Origin: Periplaneta americana
Taxonomy: Eukaryota; Arthropoda; Insecta; Blattodea; Blattidae
Direction: 5' to 3'
Assembly (NCBI RefSeq): GCF_040183065.1
Contig: NC_091121.1
Span: 61,598,287 to 61,662,286, forward strand
DNA length: 64,000 nucleotides
The first letter of the stretch is position 1; every line of letters starts with the position of its first letter. The translations under genes and the position numbers were made by a program. Under the pieces are notes generated by a model. It saw only the letters and a list, made by a program, of their open reading frames with translations. It did no database searches and was not told the origin of the DNA. Positions 35,937-50,319 of this stretch are shown one piece after another.

Positions 35937-36428
35937 AAAACTGAACAAGATAACAAGCACTTTCTTATTTATTCACGTTTTTGTGGTCTTAAAATAATGT
36001 TAATAATATCAGGGATAATTGTTCGACTGACAGATAGTATTAAAATATATTTCCAGTTTGTGTCTGACATACCCAATCGCAGTCTTAGTTTAATATTTTT
36101 AAACATGGAGAAAAACCTTTCACATACATAAGTGAACCCGAACATGGACAAGACTTTGGCTGCTTCTCGATGGAGAAAGTATAATAAATTGCAGGCAAAT
36201 TTCGCACTGCATAAAATATGTCCCATTGCCGAGTATTGAACTGTAAATCAAGGAGTTATAATAAATTGCAAATGCTCTGGGACTATCTTCTGCGTTTAGC
36301 GAAATTGGTCTCACAAAGACATCGAAACATGGAGCACAGCCTGGTGGTGTCCTGAAAGACAAGTTTCAAGATTAGAAATATAGGCCTACAGACATGAATT
36401 ATGTTTTTTGTAGATAATAACAGTTAAA

Positions 36429-36508
<80 letters not shown>

Positions 36509-37160
36509 GTAAAAATAAATAATCATAATGAATGTGAAATTAACCTGAAAGCTTATACTGAACTTTTCAAGAATGGCACCCTTGAAACTGTGCACCGCTC
36601 ATACAGATTCTGGCCAACTAAAGCAAACTGTCTTTAGAGCATGTTCAACAATTGCTCCTAAATATTGTTAAATTAGAAATAAAGTGCAAAAAAAAAAAAC
36701 TGTATTAAGGGTAAGCAATAGAACAGAATCAAGATGAAAGATAAGAATTCTCTTTTAAGTGAAGCAACTATTTTCTATTTCCTTTCCCAGTGCTCAGACA
36801 ATGGGATGTATTAGACGTGAATAAATTACGTTTCCTTACCTAAATCCGAGAAGTGTGCAGTATTTTCTTTTGAAAGCTGGCTTTCTCAGAAAAGAAACTT
36901 CTTTTTGGAGGCGTCTATCACGTCTGTTGTTAGATGGGTTTTGCCCTGCATGCTCACATTTAGTGTATTGAGGTGATCAGTTATACCAACACAAAATGCA
37001 AAATCTATAACTCAATTAGGGCCCTGCAAAATTGGCTGTGGGCAAGTTTTCACAAATTCTGAAATAGAATCTCCCATTCAAAAATCGTTTCAAAACAAGG
37101 CAACACGCGATCTACCAGCCACAGCTACAACCTTACTCCCACTCGTGCTTGGAGGAGATT
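35937..37160 (-). pseudogene. hAT remnant related to the GTF2IRD2-type transposase group
   Basis: Minus strand: DHLNTLNVSMQGKTHLTTDV and SKENTAHFSDLG (about 36830-36990), then the C-terminal block VCERFFSMFKNIKLRLR (35969-36226). The order matches the transposase captured in vertebrate GTF2IRD2-like proteins. An AAT microsatellite splits it. No ends were found. Confidence 0.6.
36431..36507. repeat. (AAT)n microsatellite
   Basis: About 25 units inside the hAT remnant. The long Ile run in the minus-strand frame comes from it. Confidence 0.97.
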
Positions 37161-37278
37161 CCGTGAGTGCACTGTGCAGTGTACAGTGACACAACAGATG
37201 GCACGTGCATTGTGCACCATTTGAGCAGCTCTGATGTAGACATATGGTTTTAGTTTTCATTTGATTAATATATTAATG

Positions 37279-37279
<1 letters not shown>

Positions 37280-37329
<50 letters not shown>
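37280..37329. repeat. (AT)n microsatellite
   Basis: About 25 units. It lies 286 bp past the TRNT1 stop codon, so it may border the gene's 3' end. Confidence 0.96.
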
Positions 37330-37333
<4 letters not shown>

Positions 37334-37399
37334 ATCAAGTTCCTAAATTGGTTAAACACAGTAAAACAAATCCAACGTAGAGTATCTATGAAAATCAAG

Positions 37400-37405
37400 T
37401 TTAAT
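37400..37405 (-). terminator. Candidate TRNT1 polyadenylation signal
   Basis: Minus-strand ATTAAA, 211 nt after the TRNT1 stop. It is the best hexamer seen between the stop and the AT array. No transcript evidence is available. Confidence 0.3.
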
Positions 37406-37615
37406 TGTACACATTCATCACATGTCATTTGTTCAAACACTGCAAAACACTGAAAGAACCGAGGTAACTAGGAATGTAACAAAAATCAAACTCACATACA
37501 TAATAAATAATAATGTTCAAATAAGACAATAATAATTCATATCACACTATGTAATATGAAATAAGCATATTGTTACAAATTGTTACATAATACAAAACTC
37601 AGACAAACCTCCAAA

Positions 37616-37752
37616 TTATCTCTTTGGTTTTACATCCAACTCACTGAGAATATCCGGAAGCATTTTCAGTAGGTCTTCAGAAGAGAGGGTGAAGTTACTT
37701 TCAGCCCAAGTCTGTTTCAGTTTCTGAATCACAGAGCCCATTATTTTACCTC
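37616..37752 (-). CDS. TRNT1: TRNT1 exon 10, stop codon
   Basis: Residues 418-462, with [19 protein letters not shown] and [11 protein letters not shown]. The acceptor TTTTCAG lies just before 37752; the stop TAA is 37616-37618. Confidence 0.92.
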
Positions 37753-40700
37753 CTGAAAAGATTAATCAGAAGATCATCGTTCCATAAGAAAAGCAGTAAA
37801 ATATGTTAATATTTCCATTACATGCACAGTAATATGTCAAAACTGTTTCTACAAGAAACTTGAATGGTAAGATTCCAAACTGCAATATGCATTCCACTTC
37901 ACTGACAAGGGAGCTAAACTGATAGCGGTACTGTTAATAAGCTCATGTAGAAACCTTCTGTCAAACTGCGCACATTCTTTTTTTTAATTGGGTTATTTTA
38001 CGACACTGTATCAACATCTCTGGTTATTTAGCGTCTGAATGAAGTGAAGATGATAATGCCGTGAAATGAGTCCGGGGTTCAGCACCGATAGTTACTCAGC
38101 ATTTGCTCATATTGGGTTGAGGGAAAACCCTGGAAAAAACTTCAACCACGTAACTTATCTCGACAGGAATTCGAACCCAGGCCACCTGGTTTCGCGGCCT
38201 GACACACTAGTCATTACTCCACAGATGTGGGTCACACATTGTTAGATGTCCAAAGCAGACATGAAAAATACAAACAATTAGCTGCCCGTACTAACTGTAG
38301 AAGAAGATATCAGATTATAGACGACATTCAGATATAAGGATCATATGAGGAGACGAAGAGGAAGGCAGGAAATAGGAAAGATGGAGAAAGCTGGGTTTGT
38401 AGTGAAAGACCTGCCCTTGGGCAGAACACTGAATGAATGAAATGACTAACTATAAGGTTGCGAAATTAAAACTTAAATAAAAGATTACAGAAAAATGTAG
38501 TAGCCCCCAACTATACTTAGGTAAGTAGAGTGCATTCACAGTCGTTTCCAATCGAACTACTTTCTCCAAGTACTTGTTTCTTAATTAAACACTCCAAGGA
38601 AGTTTTTGCACCCTTACAGCTAGTACAGTAAGCTAACTCTTTTATATTTATCTGCTGTGTATATATGGGTGTGAATGCGAATGCATACAATTCTTTGGGA
38701 AATTTCGATATTAACTCATTGACAGTTCCCTTGTGAACCAAAATGGAGTACCATTTGGAGTAATTAATAGGCATTTCCGTAAATAAGTATTCGTTAGAAA
38801 AATATTTCTTCTAAGACACTCAAAATTAAGATCTCGAATTTTTAAATGTGGTAATGTTGGTATCTATTCCTATCAGTACATACCATGTGGTTATGGGATA
38901 ATTTTGCAATGATGGACTGTGGTCAACATAAAATCAAAATTTTCAAGTATATTTAATAATAATTTGACAAACCATTTAATAATTCTGAAGAAAAATGACT
39001 CCACTTCTTCATTCATTTTTAAATGGTTGAAGAAATGGGGAAACTATTACAAAAAGTGGCCTAACTACAGATACAGCCTCCATGTCGAAATATTTTGGTT
39101 CTCATGCAATTTCTACAATACAGTTTAACAATAATTACAGTTGAGATTGTCTTCCCAGAAAAACTACAGGCAGATAATACAGCAATGAAGGACACTTTAG
39201 TTGTTATAGGCGTGTACAATGTTTCAGTTAAGTTTTTGAGCTGAGAAAAAATTAATGGTGAAATGTAAATTACTCTAAAATGAATAGGGGTATTGCAATA
39301 TTAAATACTACCAGATGCGACTGAAGTCGGTTTACCCCTACAACACAGCACTACTATCAAATAAATGCAGTGTACGATGTTAACTGTGTGTTGAGTTCAA
39401 GGCTATAGTAGGGGAATATATTTTGTGAGAGATCGTGCGTATTTGCTTGGTTTCTGCACAAAACCAATCGGTGGAAAGTTTAAAATTCCACATTCAGTAT
39501 TCCCAACCTAACACACATAACAATTTCCCTCTTCTTACCGCTTAAGTGGCATATTGATTTTACTGCTTTAGGCTTTTAACATGTTATTTTTAAAGATGTT
39601 CAATATAGTAATAATTATAAATTGGAAACTTACCACTGCAATTTCACCTAAATTGCACTGTTAATTATTGTTTTTAAATATTTGCAAAAATTAAGTAAAC
39701 TCTACAACTCCACTAAAGTTACTGCATTCGTGATGCAAGTAACATTAAGGAAGCTGTGAAAAAATCAACAAACTTGCCGATGTTATTACTGCAATATGTT
39801 ATATAAATAATATTGTTAAAATACTAAAATGAAAAATAAATCATTACATAACCTTACCGTTTGTTTTAAGTTCGCATTTATAGACTGGGGGGGGGGGGGG
39901 AACAAACGTATATCAAGGCCTGCTGGAGTATAGTAAACACAGAAAACATTTTAAAGCAACAATGTTGAAGATAGATATTTTTGTTTTGCAAATTTGCCGT
40001 CATTGAACAGAAACCAAGATGGAGATTTCATTGCAACTAATTAGAAATTCCTCTTTCAGGTATGTAATAAACGATCTTCGCACAAAATAATGTACGATAC
40101 ACGAGTGGTATGTTTTCTTTCAATTCTCGGAAATTAAAAAAGCTCAACTACGTTTCACTTTTTCAAACTTTTCCTCGAACATGAAAACTTCAACATAATG
40201 CTCTTGTAACGCATGTTACTAATACAGCATAGGGTATGAGAAAAGTCGACCTGATGACACTGTAAGTCAGACGATTTCTATATAAGAATCATAGTAATAG
40301 CTCATGCTGTGCAGCTATCTCTATAAGTTTCTGGCTGTTATCTGTAGTTGGTCATGCTTCATCTATCTCGTAGCAAACATTTGTTTTTCATTATTATATA
40401 AATACTTTCACGTGATGTGTCAATTCCAAGATTTGAAACTGAAAATACTACAATACTCTTCCCGTAAGTAGCAGTTATATATACAGAGTAAAATTACAGA
40501 GTTATTCAGTAATGTGTAGTTTTCAATAATTCAGGTTCATTTGAAGCATAAATTGAGAAAAATGGATGAGAAATTCAGATTGTTAAACTTATACAGTAAA
40601 ATCACGTTTCTTTTCATGTTGTCTCACCTTGAACACCTCTTTCCTTCAAAATGTTACCACTTAGAGGAAATTTGGGCATATTCCACAGTTCAAATTCATT

Positions 40701-43700
40701 GCGCAGGGAAATGTCCCCTCTGTATTTCAGCACCTCAATTACCCATTCCCTTGTATCAGAAACTTTCCCTTTACTGTTAACAACCAACAACTGGTATGGC
40801 CTGAAAATGAAAAAAATATTTATAAACTTAATTTACCATTTACGAGCATTATTCATACAATTACTACTACCTTACATTTAACATGTTCATATTCATTTTA
40901 AAAAATCATAATGAAATGGCAACAATAGATTTAACTCAAAGAGAGAAACGTTTTTACTTCATCATTATATGATATACAAAGAGAAAGTATTATGATGCTG
41001 CGAACAATTGTTTCTTGTCTGATGCAGATATATGAGGCCAATCTCCTTACTGAAGAACCAACAGCTAATTTAGCTGAACAACTCCCAGTTCTGAAAAGGA
41101 GAACCTTATGACAGGCTATGAGACTTCTGACTGGATACTGCCATCTAAATAAACATTTTCTTATACTGGATCTTACAGATGACCTAATTTGTAGGAAATG
41201 TGGAATGGATGTTGAGTCATCATCTCACATTCTGCTGGATTGTCGAAGTTTAGGCCACATCAGACATCAACATCTTAGGAAACACGTGTGAAGCTCGTCA
41301 CCCATTGTGGTTTCATGGATCAATTTCTAGTTCATGAGAAGCACAATGGGCCATTTGTACCTATAGTCTTTAGTAGATGTCTACACCCTCACTGAGGAAG
41401 AAGAAGAAGAAGAAGAAGAAGAAGAAGAAGATGATGATGAAGAAGAAGAAGACACTATTATGTGAATTTTATAAACTTCAGCAATCGAGAGCATTTCAAA
41501 CTTTAGAAGAATGGTACTCACAAAATGAATGTTTACAAATATACACAGATGGCTGGCTGGCAGGAGTATACTGTCAATTATTATCTCACTACATACCTTT
41601 AGGACCATATGCAACTAATATTGGAGAAGAAATTACAATTGAAAAAGCTTTCAAAAACACTTTTATAGGCAGACACTGTTGTCATACTGTATTAATAGAT
41701 TCCAAAGCCGCAATCGAAACCCTATCCAATTATCACTCTACCAACCACTATAATACATGTCAATCAATCAACGATCAAAGTCCTAAAATCAAAATTACAA
41801 TAAAATATGCTATAATCAATTCCAGCCCATTCTGGCATTATGAGAAATGAAATGGCACATATGCTTGCCAAAAAAGGAGCAAAAATAATGTGCAAACTTT
41901 CCAGGAAACAAAAGTTAGCTGCGAAAATTCAGGGCATACACAGTAAACCAAAATTAAAAACACAGGAAATGATAAAACAAAAAATTAAACAGAAAAATAT
42001 TCAGCTTCAGTCTCCTATTTTGACAATACCAAGAAAATCACTAAAGCTGCATTCTGCCTCTTGCTACTTATCCAAACACCTTCATAGGGTGGGATACATA
42101 GACTCAAGATGTATAATATGCAGCGAGACAAATATCCTCAACAAAGACCATCTCCTAACTTACAAAAAAACTACACAGAAAAAGAAAGAAATATTAGGTC
42201 TCTATTGGGAAACAAGGAAAAAAATGAAGTTTATTATAAAATATTCTCTTCGAACATGTTTGTTTCTGGCACAGTGCTTTTAATTTACAAAATTATTCTT
42301 CCACTGAATCCTCCTTCCAAGAAGACGGACGAAACTGACTTCGAGACCTAATTAACTTCTTGCTCATAAATTAATCACACGAAAGGCATTATGCTGTATA
42401 AAGCTAATAGATAAGTCCAAAGCATGCCAACAATTCAATGACATAATCATGAGAAAGTTTTTCTCAATATTTTTTGGAAAATTGCACTGTTGTATGCAAA
42501 GAATTTAGGTAGAAAATGTGAATTTTAAAAATTAGATACCCATGCATAATCAGCTATACTTACAATAAAGAATTCACAGAAAGCTTTTCTTGTCGATGCT
42601 CTATTACAAACAACCCCAAATCCCTTTGGTATGCTGATAACTTCACACGAGCATGGAACTTCATCATCTGAGAAAGGAAAGAAAATATAAAATATATTAT
42701 ACGAAATATTACGTACATTTCATCTAGGCAGAAAATAAAAATATAATTAAATTTTATTTGTTACATATTACTGTAAATGTGTTATATACTGGTACTTGAT
42801 ATGATTACTAATACAATATAGACAGAACATATAAAACAAATATGAGTAGTAGGTTGTTGTTGTTGTTGTTGTTTTGCAAGGACACTGGGATTGTTCATTT
42901 ACATCATTTTCCCCTTGCTTCCCAGTAAAGTCCTGGAGAATGCTGGGTTTGCAGTGAAGGACCTGCCTTTGGGCAGAAAACTATAAATAAATGAATAAAT
43001 TGTGTTAATATGTGTTTTGTACATTTCTGTTGATGATCTCTGCTAAGTACTGCCTCTTGGTCTCCACAGATCACGCACTTGTCTATGAATGGACAATTTA
43101 TTCTGTGTGCATGTTCAACAAGGCAGTTCTGTATATGACTGTTTTTTTCTGACATGTGCAGTATGTCAGTTTTACTATCTGTGCCCTTGCATCTCTTATT
43201 TGTTAATTGTTGTTCTTCTATTTCCTTGCGTTTGCCATTTTTTAAATGATTTTTGATGTTATGGATTTGTTTGAGGATTTCCAATATCTGTTTTTATATT
43301 AGCTCCTCCGCTTCTTCTTATTATTTTTTTTTTTTTACCATAGGCTATACTGTATTTTCTCGAATACCCTGTGCACTTTTTTTCCGAAATATAATAGCAA
43401 AAAATATGGGTGCACCGCTTATTCAAAATGAAACTGACAAGCAAGTTAGCAACAATGCTCGATTTTCCTCCCGTGCAATTCCTAAATAGTCATGCCATTA
43501 TCTTACAATTCTGAACTTTGTTAAATGGCATTTGAATTAGCAGTACAAGTTCGAGTGTGATAAGTGTATAGTTTGTGCATATCATATTTTCAATGGATGG
43601 GCATGCATATCGCTCCCTTCAAAAAGTGTAGCATCTCTCAACAACTGGATGGAACAGAGGACGATTGTGAATGGAGAAGTGGAAGTGAAGACGACTGGCT

Positions 43701-46700
43701 GGGCGACAAACATGATGGTGATGACGAAAACGGCGCAGAATGAAGAAGTTAATAGTAATGACAAGTAATTATTATAACCATATTATGATACAAAATAAAG
43801 GTAGTTAATTTACTGACACATGCTATTAATGTTGCAAGATATTGTGTAAATGTAGACTAAGCAAGACAACTGATATGCATGCAGTGTGTGCACATAGGAT
43901 GGGTTTGAAATGTGTCCTATTCCAGGATAAAAATTTATTTAAAATGTATTGTTAACTGAACATTAGTTGAAAGTTTTACTTTTTTTTTTCTTTTCCCCCT
44001 TTGAAAAGTGGGTTGCATGCCTTATTTGAGTAGACAGACTATCCGAGAGAATATGGTAGCTGGTTTATTTTAGGACCCTTTATCAACTGTGATGGTTATC
44101 TATCATTTGAGTGAAAATGAAGGTTATAATGACAGCAAAATGAGTCCATGGTCCGTTGCCAAAAATTAGTATTTGCTCTTAATGGGTTGAAAAAAAAATC
44201 CCGGAAAAAACCTCAACCAGATAACTTGTCCCAACCAGGATCTAAAACCAAGGCTAGCTCATTTTACAATCAGACACACTAACAATTACTCCACAGCAAT
44301 GGATTCCCTGCTTTTTTGTTTTCTAAAATGCCAATATGTACAGGTATCCAATGTACTGACATATTTATAGTTATTATAGCATTTACCAATCAACTTATTT
44401 CGTTTGGGATGTGTCTTAATTTATTTTTATAACTGACAATGGTTTCTACTGCTGCCCTTGAATCTGAAAGTATTATTACTTTTTGTCTAATGTACAGTCT
44501 ACAGTATAGTATGTTTAGCAAAGTTATTTTGATTGCTGCTAGTGGTAGTTGTCATATGAACTACTGGCACTGAACGTAACACGAAATGTCCCCTACACAC
44601 TGATCTTGATGAAATTCAAGTGTATAGATTTTTCTCTTAATCACACATTCTTGCAGTGCTACTAAACCAGTGGTATTAATGGTGCTCTAATAACTTGCAA
44701 AATTCGGTTATATTTTACATGTATTATTGTCGCAACAAATGGATGTAACACCTACTGCTAATACTAGTACAAACACCTGAATGTTGATAAGATGTTATCT
44801 TTTTGCTGACAGATCACAGATAATGTTTATATACACATAAATGCTGTGTGTTCATGGTCCTAAGACTGTAGGAATATATATTATTTTATAGATCATATTT
44901 TGAATTTTCTTTTTGTTTTGGATTTTTAAGCCACGTTTTCTAGCTTTGCGTCATTATTTGGCGATTTTTAAGCATTTCGGTTTGATTTTAGTCACGAACA
45001 TAATATTTTTCACCACACAACTGTCAGACTGAGAAGATAATGTATATAATGTACATAGGCTTTAAATGAACTTAGTAACCATTTTACCTGTGTGGGAGTA
45101 AAATCCACATTTCTAGTGTTTTACTGCGACTATGCATTAAAGGTTGAGATAGAATAGGGTAGCTTTTGTTTCAGCAGCAAGTAGGGTCTATTTGCAAATT
45201 GATGTTCATGGTAACTCTTATCAGTTTTCAGTGTATACAAACATATTTTATTTCCATTGTGAAATGTGCATTTTATTTATTTATGTGCATTCATTCAGAA
45301 TGTTTCCAGCACGCTCAAAGCAACTAGAAGTTAAGATAATTTTTAAGACAGGTAAATATTACAATCATAGGACACATGGCTTCGTTGTCAAATGTCTAGG
45401 CATTTGAACAACAACATATTATACTCATATATTTCTCAATTATGAGCAGCTGTACAACCAAAGTTGATAGTCTAATACTTTTCCATAAAATGTGCACTGC
45501 AAAAACAAACAAATAAAAGTGCATCACTCAACAACACATTGGTTATGAAAAAATATATGCTATGCAGAATATCAGAAAAAAGAAAATTTCTCAATTGTTA
45601 AATGCATGAAGCATATACATAAGCAAAGGTTCAGAATGTTACCTGTTTAATGTAAATTCTTAATATTACAATGAATAAATAGTTTTTTTATCTTTTTCCT
45701 ATTTACGAATTTGAAGTATTTTTAGTGTCATTCTATTCATCATTTTTAACAAGTAAGGCACCAAAATCTACACGTTTCTTCTATGCACTAGGAGGTTCAA
45801 TAAGTAATGCACATCATTTATTTTCTGATTCAAAGTTTGTTTTATTACAAATCCAAATATACCACATTATTCCCCAATTAACTGGCTACAAATACCTATT
45901 TTTCCACGTAGTCTCCATTCAAATCTATGGCTCTATACAAACTAGATGTTGAGAGTATGTATGACATCTCGGTACCATTCAGCTGGTCTTCCCCTCAGCC
46001 ACCTCCTGACGTCTCCTAATGACCTGCTCATTGTCGTCATATCACTTCCCATGGATCACATCTTCAGGGGACCAAACAAATGAAAGTCAGATGGTGCATG
46101 ATCCGGACTGTATGGCAGATGAGGAAGAACAGCACCCAAGTTTTATGATTTCTTGACGTGTGTGCACGCTTTGTGTGGTCTCACATTGTCACGGAGAAGG
46201 AGAATTTTGTTGACATTTTTATGGGGACGAACAAACTTAGATCATCTCTTCAATTTCTTCAGAGTCTTGATGTAAACTTATCGGTGCTTTCAACTGTCTC
46301 CGTGTTATAGCAACATGTGGCCGTCCTGAGCGTGAAAGATCTGACAGTCTTACTTTACCTCGTTCTGTCACTGACACTCTGCTAACCCAATGACTGACGG
46401 TACTCCTATCCACTGCTTGATCCCCATAGACATGTTGTCAGTGTCTGAATGTTTGCAATGGTTTCCTGCTCCTCAAAGAGAAATTCAATCACAGCTCTCT
46501 GTTTTACACATGTTTAACGTGCAGTCGCCATTTTAAAACTATACTACATCAGAGTCATCTAACGGAAAACGGCGAAACTATATGATGAAATGCAGGAAGC
46601 TTTAAAGATGATGTGTATAAACTTTCGTTACTTTCCAATGAAAGGCAGCCGAGAAAAAAAAAATTATGTGCATTACTTATTGAACTGCTTATTTATAACA

Positions 46701-49700
46701 GTGTCGCAATTGAACAATAAAAAGATATACTACTAAAAGCAAAATAATTACGGACTTTAACGAAGAAATGGGTTCCATGTGCACATAATACTTTAAGTTC
46801 AAATTAAAAATGTACCTCTTCCTGGTTCCTCAATAAGGCAACAAGCAATGTAATTGGATGCAGTCTATCAACATGCTGTTGATTCCACACTCTATCAAAC
46901 TCGATTAGGTTAGGTTCCACTGGAAGTCCTAAAACAATGATAATAACTTAAATGAGATTCATGAAAATTTGATTTCATTTTAAAATATTTATCCATTACA
47001 AACCACGTTGTAAAAACACCTTTTCCAAGAAGTACAATTTTCACCTCCCAAGGTGTAAAAATTAATAAATAGCCAATTACACAATTTTAAAATACAGATA
47101 TTTATTATAAAAGCCAACTGACATGCTATAATACTGTTAGAAGTCTGTCATCAGCAGCTATGATTATTGTTACTATTTTCATTTTGGTCCTGCAAAATGG
47201 TAATCACTTGCACATCAAAATAATGGACTTCTTAACTTATAGCAACTCATTTCTTTGTTCTATGATTCAGGTGAGTGAGAATGTGTCATCCTAATTAGTT
47301 GTGATAGCACTACCATTGAACAGCGTGTGTTTATTGGTTTGTTTAATCAAAGAATCATTCTTTCTTGCAACTATGGCTTGAATCTATTCGCAAATTTACT
47401 GATGTTCAAGTTCCTTGCTACAGAGTATTCAGTTTGGCTCTTGACCGGAAATAAGCACAGACTTCCTTGCATTACAGGTGCAGGCTGCATCATTGTCGAT
47501 CCATAACCTCTTGCGTATTTTGCTCACATATCTTTGATTAATAAACAGCACGCGCATAATTATATTTTTATTTCATAATAAGTACTAACCTCTGTTACAG
47601 GAGTTGTTCAACATTATGTTCATCTTCATTCACACATTCTTGGTATCTTTCAATGAAATTGTTAATCACACCCTCCCAGAAAAAAAAAAAAACATAAAAC
47701 ATAGTATAAAGGAATAAACCCCACACTATAGACTAACTTAGATAAAACAACAAGAGAAATTGCAAGGATTACGAAAATACATACATGCAGGTGAACACCG
47801 TTTTAACAACTATAACAAAGGTTAGTACTCATAGTAGGCCTACTCATTCATTCATTGTGTTCTGCCCAAGGGCAGGTCTTTCACTGCAAACCCAGCATTC
47901 TCCAGTCTTTCCTATTTTCTGCTTTCCTCTTTGTCTCTGCGTATGACCCCATATATTTTAATTTCGTCTACCATCTGCCCCGAACTCTTCTCCCGTTCAC
48001 CATTCCTTCCAGTGCATCCTTCAGAACACAGTTTCTTCTCAACCAGTGACCCAGCCAATTCCTTTTCCTCTTTCTCATCAGTTTCAGCAATAATATTCAT
48101 TATGGAATAAAAATATAAGTGTGTGCATGCCATTATTAATCAAAGTTATATGAGTGAAATATGAAGCAAAGTTATGGATCGATAATGATGCAGTCAACAG
48201 CCTATGCCGGTCCTGCAAGTATGTGTGATGCATGTGCTCCTGGCCAGGGGCCGAGCTGAATGCCCTATATTATACAGAGTGATTCATATAAAACTCATGA
48301 TTTTAATTATGTGTTTATTTTAACAAGAAGGATGCTAGTAATGTTATATTGCGTCTTAAATGTACAGAATCTCTGGGAAATTACTTTACCTTTACATTAT
48401 GTGCTTCGTCCGCCTTAAGGCATAGCTGAACATGTTGTTTCATGTTTCTGGCCATTTGCTGGAGCATTGCGTTGTCAATACCATTGATTTCGCGTGTGAT
48501 ATTCCCCTTCATATCGTTTGAGTGTGTATAGATAACCACACAGGAAAAAGTCTGGTGAGGTCAAGTCCGGTGATCTTGGTGGCCACAATTTCCTGAAGAT
48601 GATGCGGTAGTCAAAGAAACTTTGGATCAGCGCCATGAACTCATGTGACATATGACAAGTGGCACTGTCCTGTTGAAAGTACCCCTTACGCAGCTCAATA
48701 ACATTCAGTTGCTCAATGAATTCCATGAAAATGCATCGCTACTGTGCGGTGTTACTTTTCTGTCGAAAAAAATTGGACCCACTATTCTCTCTGCTGATAG
48801 TGCGCACCAAACTCCGACTTTCAATGGTGCATAGACGTTTCATGAATGAAATGTGGATGTTGTGCGACCCAAATGCGTGTGTTCTGTGAGTTTACGTAAC
48901 CGTATAAGTGAAACGATGCCTCGTCTGTGAACCATGTAATGGACAAGATTTTGAATAATGGTCATCTGGAATCAGCGACAATATTCCACTCTTTTAGCCT
49001 TATCTGACTCAAGCAGCTCATGAACAGACATCAACCTACACTGCTTTAAGCTAGTCTTCTTCACAGCTCTCTGACACATCGAGTACGAGTACTCGGACTC
49101 CTGCGACAGATGCCTTAAAGACTTACGGGGTGACTGCTGCAGTTGCTCCCGAATGTCCACAGCAACCGCAGGAAGTGTAGATGGACGTTGCTTGCCAGTT
49201 TCACTCACAAGATGTTCAGTTGTTTTCAATTTGCGTTCCAATACCAGTATCTGTTCCTGGCTGGACGATCGAGAACACCAAATTCCTCTAGTATGCCCTT
49301 TGAGTCACTATGACCGAGTTCGTTATCCAGTAGTTTTTGACAAGGAATAAACCGTTGCTGTAGTGTGTACTGCATCTTGAATGACAATGATAAAGAATGG
49401 CGCGTGAAACGACAATGAATAAGCTGCAAGTTGCAACTCCAAGAACTCCCACATTGCAAAACAGCTTCACTGTGCCATCTCATGATAAACACCTAAAGCT
49501 CCCACGTGGCATGAATGAAACTCCAAGAATTCCCATGTAATTTGAAAGGTAAATGAAGCATTTCGATGTATTCCTGTTCAAATGAATGAATAAAGAAAAT
49601 CATTAGTTTTATATGAATCACTCTGCATAAATGTTGGTGAATGAACTGAATGCTACAGTAACCTTTCTGAGCGAAAGAAAAACAAAAGATCGAGTTTTGA

Positions 49701-50260
49701 CTAAAGAAAAGTTACATGAGACTGGAGTTTTTCTAAAAAGGTATCCAAACTAATTAATGTCTTCTTTAACACTTCACACCAGCATGTAAATTCCATCTGC
49801 TCACGAAGCAAATAAATCTCCCAAAACTAAAACCATATAAAGTAAATGCATTTCACATCTTATGATGAGCATTGGAAACCTACCAAGCATCACAACCACT
49901 CTGAAGCTTATGTACTAATTACTAAGCACGTCTGTAAAAATGAAAGTAAAGGCTAAACATTATCGACACCAGTTATCATCATAGTTGCGGTCATCAATGT
50001 TATAACAATAGTAATATAATTTAACACTACTAGATTGCAACACGGCATAAAGCTTAATTGTAAAATGGCTGAGCACTGGAAACGAACTACAAAACAAAGC
50101 ATCATACCCACAAGTTATGTTTGTACACATTAATATAATATAAAGGCTAAACATCATCATTACTGTTACTGTCATATCTTCATCCTTATTCTCACCAACG
50201 TCATCATCATTATTTTATGTCTGAAGTATCAGGATTCAGGCAAGAAACACAATCCCGCCC

Positions 50261-50319
<59 letters not shown>

